Assembly: GCA_963729935.1 (NCBI GenBank)
Contig: CAVSPW010000010.1
Coordinates: forward strand, 310,001-374,000
DNA: 64,000 nt
Origin: CAIKMD01 sp963729935
GTDB taxonomy: Bacteria > Pseudomonadota > Alphaproteobacteria > ATCC43930 > CGMCC-115725
Reading direction: 5' to 3'
Below are positions 9,037 through 17,530 of the stretch, piece by piece; positions within the stretch are counted from its first letter, which is position 1, and the number at the start of each line of letters is the position of its first letter. The notes beneath the pieces are model-generated. The model did no database searches, was not told where the DNA came from, and saw only the letters and a list, made by a program, of their open reading frames with translations. A program made the translations under genes and the position numbers.

Positions 9037-11529
9037 TCAGACCTTCAGGATCGGCAGGCGCCGGATGCGTTTGCCGGTCGCGGCGAAGACCGCGTTGGCG
9101 ATCGCCGGCGCGACCGGCGGCACGCCGCATTCGCCCGCGCCCGTCGGCGCTTCGCGGCTCGGCAAGAGGTGGATATCGATCGGCGGCGTTTCCGCCATGG
9201 TCAGCAGGGGATAATCGCGAAACCCGCTTTGCTCGGCCCGGCCGTCCGCGATGGTGATCCGGTCCTTCAGCGCCGCGGTGAGCCCAAAGACGATCGCGCC
9301 CTCGAGCTGAGCCTTCGCCGTATCGGGATTGACGATGAAGCCGCAATCGGCGGCGCAGACGATGCGGTGAAGCTTGATCGCGCCTCCGGCCGCGATCGAG
9401 ATTTCCGCGACCTGCGCGGCCCAACCGCCATGGGCGTAATAGGCCGCGACGCCGCGCGTGCGCCCGGCCGGCAAGGCCTCGCCCCAGCCGGATTTCTCCG
9501 CCGCCATCGCGAGCGCCGCCTTGAGCCGCGGCGATTTGCCGAGGCGGCGCAGGCGGAACTCGACCGGGTCGATCCCCGCCGCCGCGGCGAGCTCGTCCAT
9601 GAAGCCCTCGACCGCGAAGGCGTTCTGCGAGGCGCCGACCGAGCGCCAATAGCCGGTCGGAACGCCGGGATCGTCCTTGATATGCTCGGTCTTCAGATTG
9701 GGTATGTCATAGGCGATCTGGAGCCCTTCGCCCGCGAGCTCCGGCCCCGCGACGCGATGCAGCCAGGCGATCGGATTGCCGCTCTCGTCGAGCCCGCCGC
9801 GCAAGCTCGCCAGGCTCGCCGGACGGTAGCGGTCGTGATGCATGTCCTCGGCGCGCGTCCACATCAATTGAACCGGCTTGCCGATCGCCTTGGCGATCTC
9901 GACCGCCTGCGTCACGACGTCGGGCACGGAGCGCCGGCCGAAGCCGCCGCCGAGATAGGTGGTGTGGATCCGGACCTTGTCGGGCGGCAGGCCGGCGGCC
10001 TCGGCGGCGGCTTGCTGCGCCAGGGTCTGGCTCTGCGTCGGAACCCAGACCTCGCAAAGCCCGCCCGCGATCCGCGCGGTGCAATTGATCGGCTCGATCG
10101 GCGCATGCGCGAGGTAAGGGGTTTCATATTCCGCCTCGAGGATGGTCGCGGCGCCGGCGATCGCGCGGGGTGCGTCGCCATTCTCTTGAATGGGCGCGCC
10201 CGGCCGGGCGAGCGCCTGGCGAAAACGCTGCGTGATCTGCTCGCTGGCGAGGCCCGCGAGCCCGCCCTGCCACGACACCCGCAACGCCTCGCGGCCTTGC
10301 ATCGCCGACCAGATATCGTCGGCCACGACCGCGACGCCGCTCGGGATCTTGACGATGTCGCGCACGCCGGGAACGGCCCTGGCGGCGGCATCCTCCATGC
10401 GCGCGAATTTGGCGCCGAAGACCGGCGGCATCGCGATCGTCGCCGCCACCGTGCCGGCGACCCGCACATCGGCGCCGAAAATCGTCCGGCCCGCGACATG
10501 CGCCGGGATATCGCGCCGCGCGGTCGGCTTGCCGAGGAGCGTGAACGCATCGAAAGCCTTGAGCGGAGGATTTCTCGGCACCGGCAGCGTTGCCGCGCTT
10601 TCGGCGAGCGCGCCATAGGCGAGGCTGCGGCCCGTCGGCAGATGCGTCACGCGGCCGGCCTTGGCCTGGCATTCCGATGCGGGCGCGCGCCATTCCGCCG
10701 CGGCCGCGGCGATGAGGCGCTCGCGCACCTCGGCGCCGGCGCGGCGCATCCGCTCCCAATTGGTCTGGATGCTGAGGCTGCCGACCGTGATCTGCAGGTG
10801 AATGATCGGATTGTCATAGGCATGGTCCGCGGGACCCAGCTCGATCGCGACGCGGTCGAGCGGCGTCTCGAGTTCCTCCGCCACCAGCATCGGCAGCGAC
10901 GTCGTCACGCCCTGACCCATTTCGGATTGCCCGATCACGACGATGACGGTGCCGTCGCGCGTGATTTTGACCCAGGGATTGAAGACGATGGCCCGTTCCA
11001 CGCTCTCGCGCGGCTCGGCCGGCATGGTCTCGTTCGGGAACGGCGAATCGTTCCAGCTTCGCGCGGCGGCGCGATGAATCGCGCGGCGCACGCGCGGATA
11101 GGTGCCGCAGCGGCACAGTACCGGCGACATCGCCGCGTCGATGTCCGCGTCGCTCGGCTTCGCGTTGCGGGCCAGGAGAGCGTCCGCGGCGACGATCATT
11201 CCCGGCTGACAATAGCCGCATTGCGGCACTTGCTCGGCGAGCCAGGACCGGATGATCGCGTCGCCGTCCCGGGCGGCGATCGCCTCGATGGTCGTCACGC
11301 TCTTGCCGATGAAATCCTTGATCGGATGGTTGCAGGAAGTCACCGCCTGGCCGTCAACTTGAACCATGCACGCGCCGCAGCCGCCATGGCCGCAGCCGAA
11401 TTTTGCGCCGTTGAGCCGCAGCTGGTCGCGAAGCACCCATAAGAGCGGCTTCTCGGGGGCGACCCCTTCGAACTGGACCCTGCGGCCGTTGACGGTCAAG
11501 ACGAGGCGCTCGGACGAAACGGCTTTCAT
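9037..11529 (-). CDS. Fused [2Fe-2S] / molybdopterin oxidoreductase (isoquinoline 1-oxidoreductase IorA-IorB type)
   Basis: One reading frame holds two subunits normally encoded separately. Residues 1-155 are the [2Fe-2S] subunit, with Cys46, 51, 54 and 66 (plant-type cluster) and Cys104, 107, 139 and 141 (second cluster). From about residue 185 comes an IorB-like molybdopterin subunit (GQSEMGQGVTTSLPMLVAEE, then TTYLGGGFGRR, ending GAGECGVPPVAPAIANA with the catalytic Glu). No FAD subunit is present, as in IorAB enzymes, and no cytochrome c domain is visible. The start at 11529 has GGAG six bases upstream and lies 33 nt downstream of the start site predicted by the FixK-like box at 11597. 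An earlier ATG at 11565 is possible. It probably hydroxylates an N-heterocycle or oxidises an aldehyde. Confidence 0.87.
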   Translation of the reverse strand: MKAVSSERLVLTVNGRRVQFEGVAPEKPLLWVLRDQLRLNGAKFGCGHGGCGACMVQVDGQAVTSCNHPIKDFIGKSVTTIEAIAARDGDAIIRSWLAEQVPQCGYCQPGMIVAADALLARNAKPSDADIDAAMSPVLCRCGTYPRVRRAIHRAAARSWNDSPFPNETMPAEPRESVERAIVFNPWVKITRDGTVIVVIGQSEMGQGVTTSLPMLVAEELETPLDRVAIELGPADHAYDNPIIHLQITVGSLSIQTNWERMRRAGAEVRERLIAAAAAEWRAPASECQAKAGRVTHLPTGRSLAYGALAESAATLPVPRNPPLKAFDAFTLLGKPTARRDIPAHVAGRTIFGADVRVAGTVAATIAMPPVFGAKFARMEDAAARAVPGVRDIVKIPSGVAVVADDIWSAMQGREALRVSWQGGLAGLASEQITQRFRQALARPGAPIQENGDAPRAIAGAATILEAEYETPYLAHAPIEPINCTARIAGGLCEVWVPTQSQTLAQQAAAEAAGLPPDKVRIHTTYLGGGFGRRSVPDVVTQAVEIAKAIGKPVQLMWTRAEDMHHDRYRPASLASLRGGLDESGNPIAWLHRVAGPELAGEGLQIAYDIPNLKTEHIKDDPGVPTGYWRSVGASQNAFAVEGFMDELAAAAGIDPVEFRLRRLGKSPRLKAALAMAAEKSGWGEALPAGRTRGVAAYYAHGGWAAQVAEISIAAGGAIKLHRIVCAADCGFIVNPDTAKAQLEGAIVFGLTAALKDRITIADGRAEQSGFRDYPLLTMAETPPIDIHLLPSREAPTGAGECGVPPVAPAIANAVFAATGKRIRRLPILKV

Positions 11530-11596
11530 ACGCGGCTCCACGGCCTCGCTGTCGATATTCGCCATAACAAAGTGACGCGGCCGGCTCGACCGGGTC

Positions 11597-11610
11597 TTGA
11601 TCCAGGTCAA
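11597..11610. promoter_or_regulatory. FixK/FNR-type box
   Basis: The 14-mer TTGATCCAGGTCAA differs by one base from TTGAT-N4-ATCAA and matches the rhizobial FixK form. It lies between the divergent molybdopterin oxidoreductase gene and the gene at 11755. Its centre is 74.5 bp from the chosen ATG at 11529. A class II promoter would then start near 11562, leaving a 33-nt leader. Confidence 0.65.
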
Positions 11611-11754
11611 GGATGACCAGCGAGGCGCGTTGCATAGGGTCGGAATTGCAACGCGTTATCGTCAGGCGCGTGGCGGCGCGAAACGTCGCCGCCGCGCAAA
11701 CTGGCAATCGGGGCCGGGATGCGGCTATGCTCGGCCTGTCAGGGAGGCGATAAA

Positions 11755-12579
11755 ATGATTCTGTCGAATTTATTCGAGCGTGGATATGCGGCGCGCGGGC
11801 TTGGGCTTACCGCGGCGGCCTTCGCCGTCGCGGCGCTCTGCGCCGGGACGGCGCGCGCGCAATCCAACACCTTCGGCACCGATCAGCGCTACTGCGATCG
11901 CAGCGCGATCTCTCAGATCCTCAGCACCTCGACCGGCAACCTCGTCGGCACCGCTGGCGGCGCCGCGGCCGGCGGCCTTATCGGCAGCCAGTTCGGCAAG
12001 GGCAGCGGCAACACCGTCGCGACGATCGTCGGCGTGCTCGGCGGCGCGCTCGGCGGCGGCTATATCGGCCGGTCGATGGACCCGGCGGATCGCGGCTGCG
12101 TCGGCACCTCGCTTCAGAACGCGCCCGCCAATCAGCCGGTCGCGTGGCAGAATCCCGGCACCGGATCGAGCTATTGGGTGACGCCGACCGCGGATCTGCG
12201 CGGGCCCAATGGCGAGGCCTGCCGCAAATACGTCGCGGATGCGGTCATCAACGGTCAGCGGCAACAGACCGAGGGCACCGCGTGCCAGCAACCGGACGGC
12301 AACTGGACGCCGGTCGCGGCCAATGCGGTGCGCGCCGCGCCGCCGCCGCCCCCGCCCGCGAGGCGGCCGGCGGAAAGCGCCGCCTCCGCAGTCTCAAGCG
12401 ACACGATCTTCAAGGTGCAGCAGCGCCTGCACGATCTGGGCTTTTATGTGCGCGACAACATCGACGGGCGGTGGGGCGCCAACACCTCGGCCGCGGTCCG
12501 GAATTTCCAGCGCGCCAAGGGGCTCAAGGCCACGGGCCAATTGAGCCCGGAAACCTTGACGGCGCTCGAAATCCGTTAG
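11755..12579 (+). CDS. Secreted glycine-zipper protein with peptidoglycan-binding domain
   Basis: The start at 11755 follows GGGAGGCG. The 274-residue protein has a signal peptide ending ARA-QSN. A glycine-zipper segment follows (NLVGTAGGAAAGGLIGSQ, then GVLGGALGGGYIGRSM) like that of the Rickettsia 17-kDa antigen. Next come an RT0821-like middle part with YWVTPTADLRG and CRKYVADAVINGQ, a proline linker, and a C-terminal PG_binding_1 domain (FKVQQRLHDLGFY to LSPETLTALEIR). It probably sits in the outer membrane and holds on to the cell wall. A second glycine-zipper protein lies at 62424-63086. It is divergent from the molybdopterin enzyme. Confidence 0.85.
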   Translation: MILSNLFERGYAARGLGLTAAAFAVAALCAGTARAQSNTFGTDQRYCDRSAISQILSTSTGNLVGTAGGAAAGGLIGSQFGKGSGNTVATIVGVLGGALGGGYIGRSMDPADRGCVGTSLQNAPANQPVAWQNPGTGSSYWVTPTADLRGPNGEACRKYVADAVINGQRQQTEGTACQQPDGNWTPVAANAVRAAPPPPPPARRPAESAASAVSSDTIFKVQQRLHDLGFYVRDNIDGRWGANTSAAVRNFQRAKGLKATGQLSPETLTALEIR

Positions 12580-12628
12580 GCGTCGAGCGCGGGGCCCGCG
12601 CCGCGATCATCGCGAGAGCGCGGCGGCT

Positions 12629-12841
12629 TCAAGCCGAATTGCCGCCCTCGTCGCGCTCGGCCGGCTTCTTCTGGGGATTCCGGCGCGGATTCTGGCAATC
12701 GAGCGCGGCCGCTTCGCGTTCGAGCTGTTCGGCCAGTTCGATCAGGCGCTGATCGCTCGCCCCGGCCCCGTCGGTTTGGACGGCAGCCGCGCGGCGCACG
12801 AGCGCCGCCTGGCGGCGCAGGAGGTCGCTGAGGTCCTTCAT
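12629..12841 (-). CDS. Small charged protein of unknown function
   Basis: A 70-residue protein with a predicted helical first half (SDLLRRQAALVRRAAAVQ, then QRLIELAEQLEREAAAL) and a basic C-terminus rich in N, P and K. Small proteins with this pattern are common in alphaproteobacteria, but I know no function. The ribosome site is weak. It converges with the glycine-zipper gene upstream. Confidence 0.5.
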   Translation of the reverse strand: MKDLSDLLRRQAALVRRAAAVQTDGAGASDQRLIELAEQLEREAAALDCQNPRRNPQKKPAERDEGGNSA

Positions 12842-12923
12842 GGCGCCCGAGCCTATCGCGCGACCATGTCAGTTTGGTGATCAAGGCCTCCCGATCGAAA
12901 CGCCCGCGATCGTTCCTCGGCGC

Positions 12924-13784
12924 TCAGTGCGAGAGCAGCACCGGGACGCTCATGCTTTTGAGCAGCGTGCGCGTGGCGCCGCCGAGCACCATCTCGCGCA
13001 TATGCGAATGTCCGAAGGCGCCCATCACGATGAGATCGCAATCGGCATGATCGGCGCGAGCGACGATCGCGTCGCCGGCCGCATGCTCGGGCGCTTCGAC
13101 CACATAGCGCTCGGCGCGGACGCCGTGGCGCGCCAGATGGCGCGCGAGGTTCGACAGATCGAGCATTCCGGCCTCGGTGCTGCGCCCGGACGGCTCGACG
13201 GCCAGCAGTTCGACGAAAGCCGCGCGCGCGAGGAAGGGCATGGCGTCGCTCACGGCGCGCGCGGCTTCGCGGCTGCCGTTCCAGGCGACGAGAATGCGCT
13301 CGCCGATCCTTTCGGGCGCGCCGCCGAGCGGGATTGCGAGAACCGGCCGGCCGCAGGCCAGCGCAAGCGCGGCGGGCGAGTCGAGGCGATAGCGCTTCGA
13401 TTCGTCGTCCGCACCCGCCTGGCCGACGACGATCAGATCGGCGTAGCGCGCCTGCGCATCGACGGGATTCGGGACGCCGCCTTCGACGACGCGCCACTCG
13501 CCCTCGACCTTGGCGCGCGCCAGCTCGGCGTGGAATGCCTTTTCGCCGTCCCGCCGGAGTTTTTCATCCTCGGCGACGACCCGCTCCAGCTCCCGCTGAT
13601 AGGTGCCGCCCTCGAGACCGAGTTGGGTGAACATGGCGAGGTCGGCCGGCGGCATTTGCGGCACGCTGATGAAGAGACCGGTCACATAAGCCCCGTGAAC
13701 CTCCGCGATCCGCGCTGCGATGCGGGTGCGTGCCGCCCCGGCCGCGCTCGGGTCGATATGAACGACGATATCCTTGAACGCCAT
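12924..13784 (-). CDS. Universal stress protein with two Usp domains
   Basis: The 286-residue protein contains two Usp folds. The first begins MAFKDIVVHIDPS and the second begins near RILVAWNGSREAARAV. The second ends with the nucleotide-binding loop GAFGHSHMREMVLGG (G-x2-G-x9-G) and LLKSMSVPVLLSH. Double Usp proteins help survival in low oxygen and stationary phase. GGAAGGG precedes the ATG. A strong FixK-like box is centred 66.5 bp upstream, which supports induction under oxygen limitation. Confidence 0.92.
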   Translation of the reverse strand: MAFKDIVVHIDPSAAGAARTRIAARIAEVHGAYVTGLFISVPQMPPADLAMFTQLGLEGGTYQRELERVVAEDEKLRRDGEKAFHAELARAKVEGEWRVVEGGVPNPVDAQARYADLIVVGQAGADDESKRYRLDSPAALALACGRPVLAIPLGGAPERIGERILVAWNGSREAARAVSDAMPFLARAAFVELLAVEPSGRSTEAGMLDLSNLARHLARHGVRAERYVVEAPEHAAGDAIVARADHADCDLIVMGAFGHSHMREMVLGGATRTLLKSMSVPVLLSH

Positions 13785-13843
13785 GGCGATCCCTTCCGCA
13801 GAGCCCGGTTTGCGCCATTGAAGGGCATCCGGCCCGCGGCGCC

Positions 13844-13857
13844 TTGATCTGCGTCAA
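13844..13857. promoter_or_regulatory. FixK/FNR-type box upstream of the stress protein
   Basis: The 14-mer TTGATCTGCGTCAA matches nine of ten conserved positions of TTGAT-N4-ATCAA. At a class II position it would start transcription near 13809 and leave a 25-nt leader before the Usp gene at 13784. Usp genes are well-known FixK/FNR targets in this class of bacteria. Confidence 0.72.
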
Positions 13858-13930
13858 CCGCCGCGCGCCACGGCCCTCGACGCGCCCTCGCTGCAGACGC
13901 GAAGATGAGCGCGTCGACCTGCATCGCGCC

Positions 13931-14035
13931 AGAGCCTTTCCGGCTTTGCTGGAATCAAAGCCGGGGCTCTCGCTTTTTGTTTTGTCGCGTTTCCTTCACG
14001 CGAACCGGTATCCACTTCGCTCGAAAACGCTCTAG
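13931..14035 (+). repeat. Dispersed 105-bp palindromic repeat, copy A
   Basis: This stretch matches the reverse complement of 31487-31593 with one internal difference. It contains a 9-bp hairpin (CCGGCTTTG / CAAAGCCGG) followed about 10 bp later by CTTTTTGTTTTG, and a second palindromic half ending GCTCGAAAACGCTCTAG. It lies between the Usp gene and the 3' end of the gene at 14075, so it may also act as a terminator. Confidence 0.85.
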
Positions 14036-14074
14036 CGCGGATTCCGGCCGCTCGACGGATGCGGCCTCGGCCGG

Positions 14075-14398
14075 TCAGACGTCGACCAGCAGATCGTCCT
14101 TCATATAGGGGAGAAGCTCGACGAGCGCCTTCAGCTCGTCGCTTACTTCCTTCAATTCGACCGCTTTCTGTTCGCCTGAAGGGGCCGGACGTTGAACGGC
14201 GTCGCGGAGGTGCTCGAGCCTGCGCACGAGATAGGCGCGCAGCCGGGAATCCGGATCGACGTGCAGATCCGAGAGCATGTGGATAAGAATTTGGACGCTT
14301 TGCCAGGCGCCGGCGATCGACGCGTTCAGATCTTCCGGTTGATCCGGGATGGCTACCGTTTCACGAGCAAGTTTTGGATGGGCGACAACGTTGTTCAT
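14075..14398 (-). CDS. Small acidic protein of unknown function
   Basis: The ATG at 14396-14398 (MNNVVAHPKLARE) gives a 107-residue protein, and an ATG six codons upstream (MWKTLL) is an alternative. It is mostly helical and acidic (QSVQILIHMLSDLHVDPDSR, LEHLRDAVQ, then ELKEVSDELKALVELL). No cysteine, membrane segment or signal peptide is visible and I do not recognise a family. Its 3' end adjoins the dispersed repeat. Confidence 0.6.
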   Translation of the reverse strand: MNNVVAHPKLARETVAIPDQPEDLNASIAGAWQSVQILIHMLSDLHVDPDSRLRAYLVRRLEHLRDAVQRPAPSGEQKAVELKEVSDELKALVELLPYMKDDLLVDV

Positions 14399-14416
14399 GA
14401 GCAATGTTTTCCACAT

Positions 14417-14909
14417 TATTGAAGCATGCCGTTGAGGCGGAATGACTGTATGGCCGGGGATCGGAAGAGAGTTCTGCCTCCGATGCCCCGCAATTGGGCG
14501 ACGCTCGGTCAATCTGCGTTCACTCAATAACTTAAGTCCGAAATTTCTTGAGTCTTCCTAAAGCAAAGCGGCATTGTGACGCTCAACGTCGCAGGGAACA
14601 TCACCTATCTAGAGGAAGGTAGGCGAGTTTCTCTCATCCATACGGATGATAAAATTCGCGTTCCTCCAATGCGCGCGCAGGCTCGCGGCCGCTTGCAATT
14701 CAATGATCTCAAATCAATGATCTAATGCGAATCGTGGGCGCGGCGGATTCGCTTGCCATGAAATACAGCGGGGAGAAAGCCGATTTCTACAATGCGTCCT
14801 TGATACCGATCACTCTGCGGCTCACTTCGAAGTTACCGCAAATATAGTTGTGGTATTCCGCGCGGCGGCATATTGAGAATCGGCGAACAGGATAGATGGG
14901 CGATGTGCC
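14417..14909. other. Intergenic region before the LuxR pair
   Basis: This is AT-richer than its surroundings. It holds a direct repeat TCAATGATCT (14700-14709 and 14714-14723). The sequence AATATAGTTGTGG (14841-14853) recurs at the same distance before the second regulator (16228-16240), so it is probably part of a shared promoter or operator. I see no convincing gene. Confidence 0.5.
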
Positions 14910-16133
14910 ATGACATTCGCTGATCCCACCGCTCGGATGCTGGCCGATATCTACGCCGCCGCCGTCAATCCCACTCTTTGGCAGGCGGCGATGCACCGCC
15001 TCATGGACGAGATCGGCGGGATGACAAGTCGGCTGATTCTGAGTGGATCGAGCGGGGAACGTGCCAAGACCGAAACTTATTTCGCGGGCATCTATACCGC
15101 GAACATGCACCGGTCCTATGTCGAGTATTACCACGCGCTCGATCCGCGCCCGTCGGTGCTCGCTTCGCTTCCGGTCGGCGCGCCGATGGCGTCGAATTGC
15201 TATTTCGATGACGCGTATCTGGAACGCGATGAATTCTACTGCGATTTCGTCATCCGCAATGGAGGGCGCTACTCGCTGTCTTACTCCTTGGTCCGCGAGC
15301 CCAGGGCGCATGCCGATCTCTTGCTCGCGCGCAATACGCGGCAAGGTCCGTTCGAGGAGCGCGATATTGAACGCTTCGCGATGTTCGTTCCGCATCTGCA
15401 GAACGCGGCCCGCATTTCCGCCACCGCGGCCCAATGGAACGATATCGGGCGCTTCGCCGTCGAGACATTGGACCGGCTGAGCCGGGGGATCGTCATGGTC
15501 GATGGCGCCGGCAAGGTCATCTACATGAACGCGACCGCGGCGCAGTTTCTCGCGCGCGAGGACGGGCTCTTGCTTCGCAACAATTCGCTGGTCGCGGCGA
15601 AGGCGGCCGAGCGCACGAAACTGGCGCGCCAGATCGCCGCCGTGGCCGGGACCGGCACCGGCGAGAGCCTGCCCGATCGCGTCGACCTCGCGATCTCGCG
15701 CACGCAGCACAACGTGCCCTATCTGGTCACGCTCGTGCCTCTGGTCGGCGAGGCCTTCGCCAGCGAGATCAAAGGCGAGCTCGCGCGCGCGGCGGCGCTT
15801 GTGACCATCGTCGATCCCTGGCTCGACAATGGGACGGCGCATGCCCGGCTGATGACCGCTTTCGGCCTCACCAATGCCGAAGCCCGGCTCGGCGCGGCGC
15901 TCCTCCAAGGCAAGAGCATCGGCGAGATCGCGCAGGAAACCGGGCTCGGAATTCCCACCTTGCGCACGCAGCTGCGCGCCATCCTGCGAAAGACGGGGAC
16001 GACGCGGCAAGCCGAATTCGTGCGCGTCGGCACGATGATCTCCGCGCTCGGCGTCGGCCGGCCGCCGACGCCGCCCAACGAAGAACCCACGAACCTACCG
16101 CTCCCGTCGCTCGCCAAGCTTGCGGGCGATTAA
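14910..16133 (+). CDS. LuxR-type HTH regulator, tandem copy 1
   Basis: The 407-residue protein has a long N-terminal sensory region and a C-terminal LuxR-like DNA-binding domain (LTNAEARLGAALLQGKSIG to QLRAILRKTG, residues about 315-365). There, EIAQETGLGIPTLRTQL is the helix-turn-helix. A PAS-like segment occurs around GIVMVDGAGKVIYMNATAAQF. The ligand is unknown. From codon 140 on it is identical in protein sequence to the next gene, while the first 139 residues are only roughly 50-60% alike. The two probably bind the same DNA but respond to different signals. Confidence 0.86.
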   Translation: MTFADPTARMLADIYAAAVNPTLWQAAMHRLMDEIGGMTSRLILSGSSGERAKTETYFAGIYTANMHRSYVEYYHALDPRPSVLASLPVGAPMASNCYFDDAYLERDEFYCDFVIRNGGRYSLSYSLVREPRAHADLLLARNTRQGPFEERDIERFAMFVPHLQNAARISATAAQWNDIGRFAVETLDRLSRGIVMVDGAGKVIYMNATAAQFLAREDGLLLRNNSLVAAKAAERTKLARQIAAVAGTGTGESLPDRVDLAISRTQHNVPYLVTLVPLVGEAFASEIKGELARAAALVTIVDPWLDNGTAHARLMTAFGLTNAEARLGAALLQGKSIGEIAQETGLGIPTLRTQLRAILRKTGTTRQAEFVRVGTMISALGVGRPPTPPNEEPTNLPLPSLAKLAGD

Positions 16134-16142
16134 GCGCTTTCG
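15328..16142 (+). repeat. 815-bp direct repeat, unit 1
   Basis: This matches 16714-17528 at an offset of 1386 bp. The only difference I found is C at 15770 against T at 17156, which is silent (Ile). It covers the 3' two-thirds of the regulator gene and runs 9 bp past the stop. Confidence 0.92.
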
Positions 16143-16295
16143 TGGGCAAGCGGCGCGGCGCGGCCCTTTCTGCCCATCTTCGGCCGGCGCTGACGGTTAT
16201 CGCCCGCGCAGTTTGAAATCACAGCGAATATAGTTGTGGCATCTCGCGCCCTGGCCTATTGAAAATCGGCGAAGAAGAAATATGGGCGATGCACC

Positions 16296-17519
16296 GTGAC
16301 ATTCGCTGATCCCGACGCTCGTCTGCTGGTCGATATCTACGCCGCCGCGCTCAATCCCAGCCTTTGGAGTGAAACGCTGACGCGCCTCGTCGGCGATATG
16401 AGAGGCGTCGCAAGCCGCCTGATCTTGAGCCCGTCGAACGCGAAGCGCGGCAAGGGACGGGCCTATATCGCCGGCATCTACTCGGAAGACCTGCACCGGC
16501 TCTATGCCGCGCATTATCACGCGCTCGATCCGCGCCCGGCCTTGCTCGCTTCCCTCCCGGTCGGCATGCCGGTGGCGTCGCACCGTTATCTCGACGACGC
16601 ATTCGTCCGCGGCGACGAATTCCACAACGAGTTTCTGATTCCGGGCGGCGCACGCTATTCGATATCTTGCGATTTGATCCGCGAGACCGGCTTGCATGCC
16701 GATTTCTGCATTTCGCGCAATACGCGGCAAGGTCCGTTCGAGGAGCGCGATATTGAACGCTTCGCGATGTTCGTTCCGCATCTGCAGAACGCGGCCCGCA
16801 TTTCCGCCACCGCGGCCCAATGGAACGATATCGGGCGCTTCGCCGTCGAGACATTGGACCGGCTGAGCCGGGGGATCGTCATGGTCGATGGCGCCGGCAA
16901 GGTCATCTACATGAACGCGACCGCGGCGCAGTTTCTCGCGCGCGAGGACGGGCTCTTGCTTCGCAACAATTCGCTGGTCGCGGCGAAGGCGGCCGAGCGC
17001 ACGAAACTGGCGCGCCAGATCGCCGCCGTGGCCGGGACCGGCACCGGCGAGAGCCTGCCCGATCGCGTCGACCTCGCGATCTCGCGCACGCAGCACAACG
17101 TGCCCTATCTGGTCACGCTCGTGCCTCTGGTCGGCGAGGCCTTCGCCAGCGAGATTAAAGGCGAGCTCGCGCGCGCGGCGGCGCTTGTGACCATCGTCGA
17201 TCCCTGGCTCGACAATGGGACGGCGCATGCCCGGCTGATGACCGCTTTCGGCCTCACCAATGCCGAAGCCCGGCTCGGCGCGGCGCTCCTCCAAGGCAAG
17301 AGCATCGGCGAGATCGCGCAGGAAACCGGGCTCGGAATTCCCACCTTGCGCACGCAGCTGCGCGCCATCCTGCGAAAGACGGGGACGACGCGGCAAGCCG
17401 AATTCGTGCGCGTCGGCACGATGATCTCCGCGCTCGGCGTCGGCCGGCCGCCGACGCCGCCCAACGAAGAACCCACGAACCTACCGCTCCCGTCGCTCGC
17501 CAAGCTTGCGGGCGATTAA
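16296..17519 (+). CDS. LuxR-type HTH regulator, tandem copy 2
   Basis: Same length (407 residues) and domain plan as the preceding gene, with a GTG start at the position where copy 1 has ATG. The N-terminal 139 residues diverge (for example DMRGVASRLILSPSNAKR against EIGGMTSRLILSGSSGER). Everything after NTRQGPFEERDIERF is identical. The upstream DNA is also related and shares AATATAGTTGTGG. It reads towards the coiled-coil gene encoded opposite, whose stop lies 12 bp away. Confidence 0.86.
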   Translation: MTFADPDARLLVDIYAAALNPSLWSETLTRLVGDMRGVASRLILSPSNAKRGKGRAYIAGIYSEDLHRLYAAHYHALDPRPALLASLPVGMPVASHRYLDDAFVRGDEFHNEFLIPGGARYSISCDLIRETGLHADFCISRNTRQGPFEERDIERFAMFVPHLQNAARISATAAQWNDIGRFAVETLDRLSRGIVMVDGAGKVIYMNATAAQFLAREDGLLLRNNSLVAAKAAERTKLARQIAAVAGTGTGESLPDRVDLAISRTQHNVPYLVTLVPLVGEAFASEIKGELARAAALVTIVDPWLDNGTAHARLMTAFGLTNAEARLGAALLQGKSIGEIAQETGLGIPTLRTQLRAILRKTGTTRQAEFVRVGTMISALGVGRPPTPPNEEPTNLPLPSLAKLAGD

Positions 17520-17528
17520 GCGCTTTCG
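16714..17528 (+). repeat. 815-bp direct repeat, unit 2
   Basis: Second unit of the near-identical repeat shared by the two LuxR-type genes. Divergence begins sharply on both sides: just before the CGCGCAATACG motif at the left, and 9 bp after the stop codon at the right. Confidence 0.92.
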
Positions 17529-17530
17529 CG

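Noticed and set aside
9169..11442. 757-codon plus-strand frame opposite the molybdopterin enzyme
   Set aside because: Composition is typical of antisense frames (Arg, Asp, Gly, His), and the opposite strand has all cofactor motifs.
14576..14725. GTG-started 49-codon frame before the LuxR pair
   Set aside because: Amino-acid sequence is not unreasonable, but there is no ribosome site and nothing recognisable. It is more likely part of the control region or a remnant.
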